A DNA stretch of 14,633 bases from DAOVQB01 sp023128935 (GCA_030628905.1 DAOVQB010000109.1:1-14633); one strand, 5' to 3'. Positions 1 through 8,172 are shown, counted from the first letter of the stretch. Notes: generated by a model from the sequence alone, not told the origin. Program-made: numbers and translations.

Positions 1-138
1 GAAGAAACAGCAAATACTGCCGAGACAGGAAATGTCTCTTTTCAAACCGATGAGACCAAGGCGCTGGCTTCTGCGAAGGAGGCAAAGCGCAGCGATGGCG
101 TCCCAATGAGCAGGCCTGGCGAGGGCGATGCAATTTAG
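1..138 (+). CDS. nusA: C-terminal end of a gene in the nusA position (partial)
   Basis: An open frame enters from the left edge and ends at TAG 136-138, giving the last 45 residues of a protein. The fragment is rich in Glu, Asp, Thr, Ala and Lys and ends in EGDAI. It has no domain that can be recognised. The nusA assignment rests on synteny: nusA precedes infB in very many bacteria, and NusA proteins often end in a low-complexity acidic tail. NusA is a transcription elongation, termination and antitermination factor that binds RNA polymerase and RNA. The next gene starts 27 bases downstream, so the two are almost certainly co-transcribed. It could instead be the end of another small gene of the cluster, such as ylxR or ylxQ, although those proteins are not usually acidic at the end. 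Confidence 0.5.
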   Translation, partial: EETANTAETGNVSFQTDETKALASAKEAKRSDGVPMSRPGEGDAI

Positions 139-165
139 CCTGGGGTCCCGAAGGGGGGAGTTTGG

Positions 166-2691
166 TTGAGGAAGGTTCGCGTATACCAGCTGGCACGGGA
201 ACTCAAGACCTCCAATGAGGTCGTAATGGAGATCCTCGAGACAGTCGGTGTCTCAGTCAATAGCCATGCCTCTGCTGTGGACTCCTCTGTCGCGGATCAG
301 GTAAGGCATCAGCTAGCCGGCGTCAAGCGGTCGGCCGGACGCGAGGTTGGTGCCCGTGGCAGAGCGGTGAAGAGCACACACCGGACCGAGCTTGCCGCCG
401 CGGCAACAGCGCCCGAATCGGCTCCAGTTCAGGTCTGGAGTCTCGATACACTGCCCCAGGCCCCGGATGTCAGTATTCCCACACTAGATGCAACTGCCTC
501 CGCGGCACCGCCGGCTCCGCCCCCCGCGCGGCGGGTAGGTCCGGCGGTACCCGCGCGCGGTGATACTCCATCCGCTCGTACCCCGATTGCCACTCCCCGG
601 AAGGAGGGGCGAGGGCGTTCCTCGACGGTGGATGTCACGCGGACCTATCGGCCCCGGGGTCCTTCCGGCGCCAGCAAGCTCGAACCCGCGAGCGGTCCAG
701 GTATGGGCGGGCCTGCCAAGCCCGGGAGACCCGGTTGGCATGGCGGGCCTCGCGTTGGGGGGGGCAAGCCAGGACGCAAGGGGAAGCGCAAGAGGAAGCA
801 GCGTCAAGTAGACGAGCGCGAGCTGCTGGAAAGCGTGCGCAAGACCATGGCTACCCTTGATGGCGGCAGTCGCCCGCGTAAAAGGCGCAAGGTGCGCAGA
901 GAGGATGGCACCGAGGTCGAGGAGGAGATCACGAAGATCCGGATCAACGAGTATGCAACCGTATCGGAGCTTTCCTCTGTTCTGGATGTTCGACCCAATG
1001 AAGTCGTGGTGACCTGTCTGCGTCTGGGCGTTATTGCCAACATCAACCGCAGGCTGGATCGGGATACGATCGAGGCTGTAGCCGACGAGTTCAACCTCGA
1101 GGTAGAGTTCGTCAAGGAGTACGGTGACGAACTCATCGAGGAGATTGAGGATCAAGCCGAAGCGGTTCCTGAGGTTCAACGCCCGCCGATCGTTACAGTG
1201 ATGGGGCATGTTGACCACGGCAAGACCAAACTGCTTGATTACATCCGCAGCAGCGATGTCATCTCCGGTGAATCCGGGGGCATCACGCAGCACATCGGTG
1301 CCTACCAGGCGCGCCTTGAGAACGACAAGCTGGTCACATTCCTGGATACGCCTGGGCACCAGGCGTTCACGCAGATGCGTGCACGGGGAGCGGATGTCAC
1401 CGATATTGTTGTCCTGGTGGTGGCCGCAGATAACAGGGTGAACGAACAGACCATCGAGGCGATCAACCACGCCAGGGCTGCCCGCAAACCGATTATCATT
1501 GCCATCAATAAATGCGACCTGCCCGCTGCCAATCCCGAGAAGATCAAGCAACAGCTGTCCGAGCAGGGTCTGCTCGTCGAGGACTGGGGCGGCGAGATAG
1601 TCGCGGTGGAAATCTCTGCCAAGCAGGGAACCAATGTCGACAAGCTGCTCGAGATGATCTTGCTGGTTGCGGAGATCCAGGAACTCAAGGCCCAGAGGGA
1701 TCGGGCTGCCAGGGCCACGGTCATCGAGGCCAAGAAAGATCCCGGACGCGGGATTATAGCCACGGTCCTCATCCAGAGCGGCACGCTGCGCATCGGGGAT
1801 GCCTTTGTCTGTGGCACTGCGTATGGCAAGGTCCGGGCGATGACCAATGAGCGGGGAGACCGCCTTGAAAGCGCCGTGCCCTCGACCCCTGTGGAGGTGA
1901 TGGGCTGGTCCGAGGTTCCACAGACAGGTGACACCCTGACAGTGGTGAAGTCGGACTCGGTGGCCCGCATGATTGCCGCTGAGCGGACCCTGATTGCGCG
2001 CGCGAAGCGGATGCGCCAGGCGGCCAGTCGCTTCCGACTGGGTGAGCTTCACACGCGGATCAAGGAGCAGCAGCGCATCGATCTGCGGGTCATTATCAAG
2101 GCGGATGTCCAAGGCTCAGTGGAGGTGCTGCGCGACTCGCTGGAGAAGCTCTCCGATGAGCAGGTTACTGTAGTGATCATCCACACCGGTGTCGGGAGGA
2201 TCAACGAGTCGGATGTTCTCCTGGCCGCGGCGTCCGGTGCGGTTATCATTGGATTCCATGTACGGCCAGATCCCAAAGCCACGCAGCTCGCGCAGGATGA
2301 GGATACGGAGATCCGCCTCTACAGAGTCATCTATGAGGCGATTGATGAACTCAAGGCCGCTAAAGCCGGGCTCCTCAAGCCGAAGGAGATCGAAAGGGTT
2401 CTGGGTTCGGCCGAGGTCCGGGAGGTCTTCCAGGTGACCAAGGTCGGTACGGTGGCTGGGAGCCATGTCGTCGCGGGAAAGATAACGCGCCAAGCCCGCG
2501 TGCGGTTGATCCGCAACGAGGACGTGATCTGGACGGGGAAGGTGGCTTCCCTGAAACGCTTCAAGGAAGACACGAAGGAAGTGGCCACTGGGTTTGACTG
2601 TGGGATTATGCTGGACGGCTTCGGTGAGATCCAGGTTGGTGATCTGATTGAGGCCTTTGTGGTCGAAGAGATATCGTCGGCGAAACCCTAG
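166..2691 (+). CDS. infB: Translation initiation factor IF-2
   Basis: IF-2 is the GTPase that delivers initiator fMet-tRNA to the 30S subunit and promotes 50S joining. The 841-residue protein starts with an IF2_N domain (about 2-50, VRVYQLAREL). A Pro/Ala/Gly/Arg-rich linker follows (about 55-240) with a strongly basic patch near residues 200-212. A second IF2_N domain lies at about 256-316, then the G domain with G1 GHVDHGKT (347-354), G3 DTPGH (394-398) and G4 NKCD (448-451), and then the beta-barrel and C-terminal fMet-tRNA-binding domains. All GTPase motifs are intact and the length is normal. The start is TTG: the protein begins MRKVRVYQLA as the family expects, and a strong Shine-Dalgarno (AGGGGGGAG, 152-160) lies 5 bases upstream. 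No in-frame ATG fits better. It is probably co-transcribed with the upstream gene and with DUF503 and rbfA downstream. Confidence 0.98.
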   Translation: MRKVRVYQLARELKTSNEVVMEILETVGVSVNSHASAVDSSVADQVRHQLAGVKRSAGREVGARGRAVKSTHRTELAAAATAPESAPVQVWSLDTLPQAPDVSIPTLDATASAAPPAPPPARRVGPAVPARGDTPSARTPIATPRKEGRGRSSTVDVTRTYRPRGPSGASKLEPASGPGMGGPAKPGRPGWHGGPRVGGGKPGRKGKRKRKQRQVDERELLESVRKTMATLDGGSRPRKRRKVRREDGTEVEEEITKIRINEYATVSELSSVLDVRPNEVVVTCLRLGVIANINRRLDRDTIEAVADEFNLEVEFVKEYGDELIEEIEDQAEAVPEVQRPPIVTVMGHVDHGKTKLLDYIRSSDVISGESGGITQHIGAYQARLENDKLVTFLDTPGHQAFTQMRARGADVTDIVVLVVAADNRVNEQTIEAINHARAARKPIIIAINKCDLPAANPEKIKQQLSEQGLLVEDWGGEIVAVEISAKQGTNVDKLLEMILLVAEIQELKAQRDRAARATVIEAKKDPGRGIIATVLIQSGTLRIGDAFVCGTAYGKVRAMTNERGDRLESAVPSTPVEVMGWSEVPQTGDTLTVVKSDSVARMIAAERTLIARAKRMRQAASRFRLGELHTRIKEQQRIDLRVIIKADVQGSVEVLRDSLEKLSDEQVTVVIIHTGVGRINESDVLLAAASGAVIIGFHVRPDPKATQLAQDEDTEIRLYRVIYEAIDELKAAKAGLLKPKEIERVLGSAEVREVFQVTKVGTVAGSHVVAGKITRQARVRLIRNEDVIWTGKVASLKRFKEDTKEVATGFDCGIMLDGFGEIQVGDLIEAFVVEEISSAKP

Positions 2692-2759
2692 CCTGCCGGA
2701 CATGATCCTAGGGCTTCCTGGCGTATCGATTGCTACCCAATTACCGAGTTCTAGGCTTC

Positions 2760-3179
2760 ATGTTTTTCGCAATCTGTCGCTTTGAGGTCCTCATCCCGCA
2801 GGGCCGCTCGCTGAAGGACAAGCGATCCGTTGTCCGCAGCCTCAAGGAACGACTCCGATCCCGCTTCCATGTATCCGTTTCGGAGGTGGCGAACCAGGAT
2901 CTCCGTCAGAGGGGAACGATAGGCATCGCCCTTATAGGCGCACGCCCCAGGTCCTTGGAATCTGCGCTGGAAGCGATGAGGCGGCTCGTCGACCAAGAAA
3001 CGCGCTGCTACGTGGCCTCCTGGGAGACGCGGGTCGAACCCTTTGAGGGTGCGCCCTGCGCGCCCAAGGATCATATCCTCTCCGCAGGGATGCCAGTGAC
3101 CCCGACCGAGGCCTGGGATGAGACTCATGAGGATGACGAGCACTTTGACCCCGCGCCTGGTGCGGAGGGAAAGGATTAG
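2760..3179 (+). CDS. ylxP: DUF503 family protein (YlxP-like)
   Basis: A small conserved protein found between infB and rbfA in many bacteria, including the Bacillus ylxP position. Its function is not firmly established; the location suggests a role in ribosome maturation or RNA metabolism (inference). The family signature is visible: a first beta strand (MFFAICRFEVLIP), then SLKDKRSVVRSLKERL (about 17-32), FHVSVSEV and NQDL, a ferredoxin-like alpha/beta pattern. I place the start at ATG 2760, giving 139 residues, because family members begin about eight residues before the strand leading to SLKDKR. A TTG at 2730 would add ten residues that look non-homologous. No strong Shine-Dalgarno is visible before either start. 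The C-terminal 35 residues or so (from about 105), Pro- and acid-rich, extend beyond the usual ~95-residue core. The stop is 3 bases from the rbfA start. Confidence 0.88.
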   Translation: MFFAICRFEVLIPQGRSLKDKRSVVRSLKERLRSRFHVSVSEVANQDLRQRGTIGIALIGARPRSLESALEAMRRLVDQETRCYVASWETRVEPFEGAPCAPKDHILSAGMPVTPTEAWDETHEDDEHFDPAPGAEGKD

Positions 3180-3182
3180 GCT

Positions 3183-3632
3183 TTGGCAAAGCAATTGAGG
3201 CGCGCGCGGGTGGCCGAGCAGGTGCGTCAGGAACTCAGCCAGATCCTGCAGCACGAGATGAACGATCCCCGGATCGGGTGGGTGACCATAACCCGGGTCC
3301 AGATGAGCTCTGACCTCTGTTATGCGAAGGTTTTCATTTCGGTGTTGGGTGATGACGCCAAGGATGTGCGTCGCTCTATAGCCGTATTGGAAAGGGCCAG
3401 CTCCTTTCTGCGAGCGGAGCTGGGGCGGCGTGTGCGGCTGCGCATGATACCTGAACTCCAGTTCAAAGAGGACCATTCCATCGAGCACAGCCAGCGGATC
3501 ATGGACCTATTGAAGGCCACGAAGATCCCCCCGGACGAGGACGACTCGCGCTCGGAAGATGCGTCCAGCGAGGGCCGCATCCACAGGGAACTGACCGGTG
3601 AGGATCGGGCCGAAGCGGAGGAGGGGCCGTGA
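3183..3632 (+). CDS. rbfA: 30S ribosome-binding factor RbfA
   Basis: RbfA is a KH-fold factor that binds free 30S subunits near 16S rRNA helix 1 and is needed for late maturation of the subunit and cold adaptation. Diagnostic elements are the N-terminal helix (RRARVAEQVRQELSQIL), DPRIGWVTITRVQMSSD, YAKVFISVLG and the C-terminal IPELQFKEDHSIEHSQRI segment with its conserved Asp-x-Ser-Ile. At 149 residues it is longer than the usual ~120, owing to a Glu/Asp/Ser-rich tail of about 32 residues. The start is TTG 3183, supported by AAAGGA at 3170-3175 (7-base spacing) and a 3-base gap after the DUF503 stop. The stop overlaps the truB start in GTGA, a translational coupling arrangement. Confidence 0.95.
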   Translation: MAKQLRRARVAEQVRQELSQILQHEMNDPRIGWVTITRVQMSSDLCYAKVFISVLGDDAKDVRRSIAVLERASSFLRAELGRRVRLRMIPELQFKEDHSIEHSQRIMDLLKATKIPPDEDDSRSEDASSEGRIHRELTGEDRAEAEEGP

Positions 3633-4570
3633 CGGATGCAGGCGGCCTTGAGGGCCAGGGGTTCGTGCTCAACATTTATAAAGAGAGCCCTTGGACGAGC
3701 CACGATGCCGTACGCCGTGTGCGTCGAATCCTGGGTTTCCGCAAGGTTGGGCACACGGGCACGCTGGATCCGTTTGCGACAGGTGTCTTGCTCTGCTGCG
3801 TGGGACGTGCCACCAAGCTCTCGAGCATCCTGATGGATCTACCCAAGCAGTACGAGGGCTGGATGCGCTTCGGAGCCCAGACGCACACGGGTGACGCCTT
3901 TGGCCGGATCGAGCGCGAATGGAACGTTGCCCTGCCGTCCCTGGAAGCCCTTCGCCGGAGCGCAGCCGGTCTACAGGGCGAGATTCTACAGGTGCCGCCC
4001 ATGGTCTCAGCGCTCAAGCACAATGGCCAGCGGCTTTACAAGCTTGCGCGCAAGGGCATCACCGTCGAGCGCAAAGCGCGCCGAGTGTTGGTCGAATCCT
4101 TCGCGATCCTGGAGGTGGATGGCCTGCGGATCCGCTTCCGCGTCCGGTGCTCGCGCGGCACATATGTGCGCACGCTCGTGGAGGACTTCGGGGCCTCACT
4201 GGGGGCCAGTGCCTACGTTGAGGAGCTGTGCCGGATGCGCATTGGACCATTCGAGGTGGGTGATGCGGTGCGGCTCCAGGAGGATATGCAGAGGAGTGAT
4301 CTGATCGCCAGATCGATCTCGATGGCACAGGCGGCAGCGCACTTGCCGGCCTGGAGGATCCCGAGGTTCTGGGCCGCGAAGCTGCGGCACGGGCACACGC
4401 CGCCCTGGATCGTTCTAGAGATGGAACGGCCTCCCGTGGCCGACGAGATCGGGTGCCTGATTAGTTCGACCGGGGAACTCATGGCCCTAGGGAAGGCCGT
4501 GCAGAGTGAAGGGCTGGCTGACCGTCCCTGGTCCGATGCGCTCAACCTTGAACTCGTACGGGTGATCTAG
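3629..4570 (+). CDS. truB: tRNA pseudouridine(55) synthase TruB
   Basis: TruB converts uridine 55 in the T-loop of tRNAs to pseudouridine. The catalytic block is intact: VGHTGTLDPFATGVLL with the nucleophilic aspartate at residue 47, preceded by WTSHDAVRRVRR. Later signatures are the KQYEGWMRFGAQTHTGDAFG region and RGTYVRTLVEDFGASLG (about 176-192). The last 80 residues or so form a PUA-like RNA-binding extension (HLPAWRIPRFWAAKLRHGH onward). The length of 313 residues is normal for bacterial TruB. The start is GTG 3629, overlapping the rbfA stop by four bases, with GGAGGAGG (3617-3624) four bases upstream. The strand before the catalytic block reads LNIYKESPWTSHD, where many homologues carry a KPxGxTSHD-type sequence; this is modest variation outside the catalytic residue. 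Confidence 0.96.
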   Translation: MTDAGGLEGQGFVLNIYKESPWTSHDAVRRVRRILGFRKVGHTGTLDPFATGVLLCCVGRATKLSSILMDLPKQYEGWMRFGAQTHTGDAFGRIEREWNVALPSLEALRRSAAGLQGEILQVPPMVSALKHNGQRLYKLARKGITVERKARRVLVESFAILEVDGLRIRFRVRCSRGTYVRTLVEDFGASLGASAYVEELCRMRIGPFEVGDAVRLQEDMQRSDLIARSISMAQAAAHLPAWRIPRFWAAKLRHGHTPPWIVLEMERPPVADEIGCLISSTGELMALGKAVQSEGLADRPWSDALNLELVRVI

Positions 4571-4641
4571 TCCGGATTTCTCGCCGGGCGGCACCGGCGT
4601 AAATGGGAAGTTATTATTGCGCGAGCCCTAAGGCGAACGTC

Positions 4642-4648
4642 AGGAGGG
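4642..4648 (+). promoter_or_regulatory. Shine-Dalgarno fixing the ribF start
   Basis: AGGAGGG lies 5-6 bases before ATG 4654. The alternative in-frame ATG at 4603 has no purine-rich element in front of it, so 4654 is the better start. Confidence 0.7.
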
Positions 4649-4653
4649 AGCCG

Positions 4654-5592
4654 ATGGGAGGCAAGACCGGATCGGCCAGGATGGTGGCAGCCATCGGCGG
4701 GTTTGACGGGGTTCACCTGGGACACCAGGCGCTCCTCAGGAGAGTGACGCAGGCAGCGGCCCGGGAAGGAGCGCTGCCCGGCGTGGTGACCTTTGATCCG
4801 CTCCCGCTACAAGTCCTGACGCCGGAGGATGAGTCTCTCCTGCTCACGCTCTCGCGGGAGAAGACATCTCTGCTGGCGGAATTTGGCATCCAGCGCATAC
4901 TGCTGCTGCAATTTACCCGGCAGATGGCCGCCCTCTCAGCGCGAGAGTTTCTGAAGCAGGTCGTGCTGCGCGAACTGGATCCAGTTAGCCTCGTGGTAGG
5001 GCACGACTTCCGCTTTGGTGCAGATCGCCAGGGGGATGTGGCGATGCTCCGCTCTGCCGGCTGCGATCTGGGATTCCGGGTCGAGGAAGTCGCAGCCGTA
5101 TGCCAGGGTGGGATGAGGATCTCGAGCACCAGCATCCGGGAGCAAATCCGTCAAGGCAGGGTATCAGAGGCAACTCGGTTGCTCGGGCACGCACTGGTCG
5201 TCGAGGGACGTGTTGTGCCAGGCCGTGGCATCGGAGGGCGCTGTCTCGTGCCGACGGCCAACATGGAGGTAGACTCAGACCAGCTGCTTCCGGCACCCGG
5301 GGTATATCTAGTGGAAGCTGAGATCGACGAAGGCCGCTTTACAGGGGTGGTCAACAGGGGCCAAGCGCCCACCCTGGGTACGGGTCATGACCGGCTCACC
5401 GAGGTCCATCTCCTGGACTATCAGGGTGATCTCTTGGGCAGGACTATCAGGATCAGTTTCCTGGAGTGGCTCCGAGAGGCAAGGCGATTCCCGGACCTGG
5501 CGAGCCTGAAGCGGGCCATTCAGGGAGATCTCCTCGCGGCTCGCCACAGGTTCGGACACGGTTTTGAGAACCACCTTGTGTCTTGCCCATGA
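4654..5592 (+). CDS. ribF: Bifunctional riboflavin kinase / FMN adenylyltransferase RibF
   Basis: RibF phosphorylates riboflavin to FMN and then adenylates FMN to FAD in the cytoplasm. The N-terminal nucleotidyltransferase half has the HxGH-type motif GGFDGVHLGH (15-24 when counted from ATG 4654), the VVTFDPLP strand, VVGHDFRFG, and ISSTSIREQIRQG with its conserved Ser/Thr-Ser-x-x-Arg motif. The C-terminal riboflavin kinase half has GRGIGG, PTAN (200-203) that binds Mg-ATP, GVYL, GVVNRGQAPTLG, and the catalytic glutamate in TEVHLLD (about residue 250). The product is 312 residues from 4654, the usual family size. Starting at ATG 4603 would add 17 residues without any Shine-Dalgarno. An 83-base gap separates the gene from truB. 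Placement before rpsO matches the truB-ribF-rpsO order of many bacteria. Confidence 0.95.
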   Translation: MGGKTGSARMVAAIGGFDGVHLGHQALLRRVTQAAAREGALPGVVTFDPLPLQVLTPEDESLLLTLSREKTSLLAEFGIQRILLLQFTRQMAALSAREFLKQVVLRELDPVSLVVGHDFRFGADRQGDVAMLRSAGCDLGFRVEEVAAVCQGGMRISSTSIREQIRQGRVSEATRLLGHALVVEGRVVPGRGIGGRCLVPTANMEVDSDQLLPAPGVYLVEAEIDEGRFTGVVNRGQAPTLGTGHDRLTEVHLLDYQGDLLGRTIRISFLEWLREARRFPDLASLKRAIQGDLLAARHRFGHGFENHLVSCP

Positions 5593-5604
5593 GTGTGATA
5601 GCTT
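5576..5604 (+). promoter_or_regulatory. Possible sigma70-type promoter before rpsO
   Basis: TTGTGT (5576-5581) and TAGCTT (5599-5604) are separated by 17 bases. A TGa precedes the -10 like an extended -10 element. The -35 match is weak and the element overlaps the ribF stop codon. An internal promoter upstream of rpsO is common in other bacteria, which is the main reason to mention it. Confidence 0.3.
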
Positions 5605-5679
5605 CATGCGGTTCAAATGTTTGATGGATGTATGCAGCTGGGAGGTACCCAGCGCGACGATTTCGCGGCGGAGGAAGGA

Positions 5680-5949
5680 ATGTCGCTCACCAAAGACAAG
5701 AAGCACGAAATCATCTCGAAGTTCAAGCTGCACGGAATCGACTCCGGCTCTCCGGAGGTGCAGATTGCATTGTTGACCGAGAAGATCAAGTACTTGACCG
5801 AGCACTTCAAGATCCACAAGGGTGATCATCACTCGCGCCGGGGACTCCTCCGCATGGTTGGGCGCAGGCGTCGTCTTCTCGAGTACCTCAAGGGGGCCAA
5901 GATCGAGCGCTACCGCGGTATCGTCAAGGAACTTGGCCTGCGCCGCTAG
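5680..5949 (+). CDS. rpsO: 30S ribosomal protein S15
   Basis: S15 is a primary 16S rRNA-binding protein of the 30S platform and also contacts the 50S subunit in bridge B4. The 89 residues match the family end to end: MSLTKDKKHEII, the HGIDSGSPEVQIALLTEKI block, the LTEHF-KIHKGDHHSRRGLL block with the conserved HxxDHHSRRGL rRNA-binding element, VGRRRRLLEYL, and RYRGIVKELGLRR. The start is ATG 5680, preceded by GGAGG at 5670-5674 with five bases of spacing. A longer in-frame open frame from 5617 would add 21 residues not found in S15 and has no comparable ribosome binding site. In many bacteria S15 represses its own translation by binding the mRNA leader; no specific operator is obvious in the 87 bases upstream. 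Confidence 0.98.
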   Translation: MSLTKDKKHEIISKFKLHGIDSGSPEVQIALLTEKIKYLTEHFKIHKGDHHSRRGLLRMVGRRRRLLEYLKGAKIERYRGIVKELGLRR

Positions 5950-5980
5950 GTACATGCGACGCAAGAGCTTCCCTCTGGGA

Positions 5981-6020
5981 GACCCAAGGATCGGGTCCGA
6001 TGAGCCAGCCCGCACGGACC
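5981..6020 (+). promoter_or_regulatory. Mutually exclusive hairpins in the rpsO-pnp spacer
   Basis: Two stems can form that share bases. Stem A is GACCC 5981-5985 with GGGTC 5993-5997 (7-base loop). Stem B is GGTCCG 5994-5999 with CGGACC 6015-6020 (15-base loop). No U-run follows, so this does not look like a terminator. In enterobacteria the pnp leader carries an RNase III-cleaved stem-loop used for PNPase autoregulation; a similar role here is inference. Confidence 0.35.
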
Positions 6021-6087
6021 AATTATCTCCATCAGGCGCAACTTCCACTTACGGTGCGCAATCACCGACAAATGAAAGAGGATTTCC

Positions 6088-8172
6088 ATGCCACATGAAG
6101 TAAGAATCGAATTAGGTGGGCGTACGCTCCGCCTTGAAACGGGTCGCATCGCCAGGCAGGCCACTGGAAGCTGTCTGGTTCAGTACGCCGACACGGTGGT
6201 GCTTTCAAACGTCGTTTCCGCAAAGCGTGACGGGAATGACCGGGGTTTCTTACCCCTGTTTGTTGACTATCGCGAGAAGGCCTATGCGGCCGGCCGCATC
6301 CCGGGTGGTTTCTTCAAGCGGGAGGGGCGCCCGGGCCTGAATGAGACTGTCAGCGCACGGTTGATTGACCGGGCCCTGCGTCCTTTCTTTGACAAGGACA
6401 TCCGGTTTGAGATCACGGTTGCCAATGAAGTGCTCTCCTCGGATCAGGAGAACAGGGCCGACATTCTGGCACTGATCTCTGCTTCGACTGCGGTTTGCCT
6501 TTCGGATATTCCTTTCCCGGGACCGGTGGGAGCCGTCCGCATCGGGAAGGTGGGTGGCGAACTGGTGCTGAACCCGACCCACACGCAACTGGAAGAGAGC
6601 ACCATGGATCTGGTTGTAGCTGGCACCAAGGACAACATCATCATGGTCGAGGGAGATGCCCTGGAAATCAGCGAAGAGGAATTTCTCAAGGCACTGGAAT
6701 GCTCAATTCCCGCTATCCAGCAGATTGTGAGTCTTCAGGAGGAGTTGCTCTCACAGATCCAAGTTGAGAAGCGCCAGATCGCCGCGCGCGCTCTCCCCGA
6801 TGGGCTCGCGGCGGCGGTGGAGGAGAGAGTTGGGGATCGGATCCGCTCTGCCTTGGAGCTGCGGGACAAGCTTGAGCGCTACCGCACCAAGACGCAGCTG
6901 AAGGAAGAGGTGCTCGAGGCTCTTGCGGAGACCTACCCCGAAGCCGAGGCTGCAATCAGCAGGTGCATTGAGGAGATTGAGGGCGCGCACGTTCGCAGGC
7001 TTGTGCTCGAAGAGGAGCGGCGCGTGGATGGCCGCGCCTTGGATGAAATCCGGCCGATCTCCTGTGAGGTAGGTGTACTACCGAGGACGCATGGTTCGGC
7101 TCTGTTCACACGCGGACAGACCCAAGCCCTGGTGGTTACGACCCTGGGGACTACGATGGATGAGCAGCGCATCGAGGAACTCCAGGGACAAAGCTGGAAG
7201 ACCTTCATGCTTCACTACAACTTTCCAGGCTATAGTGTTGGCGAGGCAAAACCTAACCGGGGACCAGGCCGCAGGGACATGGGGCATGGTCTCCTCGGAG
7301 AGCGGGCCCTGACCCCGATTGTGCCGTCCAACGATGGCTTTCCATACACCATCCGAGTGGTCTCCGATATCCTTGAGTCGAACGGTTCCTCTTCCATGGC
7401 TTCGGTCTGTGGCGGCAGTTTGTCGCTCATGGATGCCGGTGTGCCTATCAAATCCCCGGTTGCCGGCATCGCCACCGGGCTCATCAGCGACGGCAGCACG
7501 CACCGGTTCTTGACGGATATTCAAGGCCTGGAAGATCACTTGGGCGACATGGACCTCAAAGTGGCTGGGACTCGGGAAGGGATCACAGCGATCCAGATGG
7601 ACCTCAAGATCAAGGGTCTGGGTGCGGAGGTCCTGGCCGAGGGTCTGGCAGTGGCGCGCAAGGCCAGGTTGCAGATCCTGGATGAGATGGATAAGGCGCT
7701 CTCTGAATCGAGGTCCAGCATTTCTCCCTATGCTCCTCGCGTCACCGTGCTTCAGATCAACCCCGAGCGCATCCGCGACATCATTGGCCCGGGCGGGAAG
7801 ATCATAAAGAAGATCACCGAAGAAACCGGTGCCACGATCGACATCGACGATAGCGGAAAGGTCAAGGTCGCATGCGTGGACGGAGAAATGGCAGTGAGGG
7901 CCGTTGATATCATCAAGGCATTGACCGAGGATCCCGAAGTTGGCCAGGTCTATAACGGGAAGGTTGTCAGGATTACGAATTTCGGGGCCTTTGTCGAGAT
8001 CCTGCCGGGCAAGGATGGCCTGATCCACATCTCCGAACTGGATGATCACCGCGTCGGCCGGGTCGAGGACGTGGTCAGTGAAGGCGATATGGTTCTAGTC
8101 AAGGTGATCGGTGTGGACAGCGAGGGCAAGATCCGGCTCAGTCGCAGGCAGGCCATGGCCGAACATTCCTAG
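6088..8172 (+). CDS. pnp: Polyribonucleotide nucleotidyltransferase (PNPase)
   Basis: PNPase is a trimeric, phosphorolytic 3'-5' exoribonuclease, part of RNA turnover and often of the degradosome. Domains in order: first RNase PH-like domain (about 10-145), an all-alpha linker (about 240-310), the second catalytic RNase PH domain (about 320-540), a KH domain with the GPGGK loop (567-571), and an S1 domain (about 618-690, VGQVYNGKVVRITNFGAFVEI). Phosphate and metal site residues are visible: SNGSSS (431-436), and DHLGDMDLKVAGT with Asp483, Asp489 and Lys491, corresponding by family alignment to E. coli Asp486, Asp492 and Lys494. The length of 694 is typical. The start is ATG 6088, with AAAGAGGA (6075-6082) five bases upstream. 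The 138-base spacer to rpsO holds possible regulatory hairpins. Confidence 0.98.
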   Translation: MPHEVRIELGGRTLRLETGRIARQATGSCLVQYADTVVLSNVVSAKRDGNDRGFLPLFVDYREKAYAAGRIPGGFFKREGRPGLNETVSARLIDRALRPFFDKDIRFEITVANEVLSSDQENRADILALISASTAVCLSDIPFPGPVGAVRIGKVGGELVLNPTHTQLEESTMDLVVAGTKDNIIMVEGDALEISEEEFLKALECSIPAIQQIVSLQEELLSQIQVEKRQIAARALPDGLAAAVEERVGDRIRSALELRDKLERYRTKTQLKEEVLEALAETYPEAEAAISRCIEEIEGAHVRRLVLEEERRVDGRALDEIRPISCEVGVLPRTHGSALFTRGQTQALVVTTLGTTMDEQRIEELQGQSWKTFMLHYNFPGYSVGEAKPNRGPGRRDMGHGLLGERALTPIVPSNDGFPYTIRVVSDILESNGSSSMASVCGGSLSLMDAGVPIKSPVAGIATGLISDGSTHRFLTDIQGLEDHLGDMDLKVAGTREGITAIQMDLKIKGLGAEVLAEGLAVARKARLQILDEMDKALSESRSSISPYAPRVTVLQINPERIRDIIGPGGKIIKKITEETGATIDIDDSGKVKVACVDGEMAVRAVDIIKALTEDPEVGQVYNGKVVRITNFGAFVEILPGKDGLIHISELDDHRVGRVEDVVSEGDMVLVKVIGVDSEGKIRLSRRQAMAEHS

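Noticed and set aside
484..2112. A 542-codon open frame on the minus strand opposite infB
   Set aside because: It lies wholly inside infB, whose motifs are intact. Its translation resembles no family, and long antisense frames are expected in GC-rich coding DNA.
2751..3488. A 245-codon minus-strand open frame spanning DUF503 and rbfA
   Set aside because: It crosses two well-supported genes on the other strand and shows no domain or ribosome binding site.
5617..5679. N-terminal extension of rpsO from the longer open frame
   Set aside because: S15 proteins begin at MSLTKDKK-type sequence, and GGAGG 5670-5674 sets the start at 5680.
7078..8049. A 323-codon minus-strand open frame opposite pnp
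   Set aside because: Fully antisense to the catalytic, KH and S1 domains of PNPase; a coding shadow.
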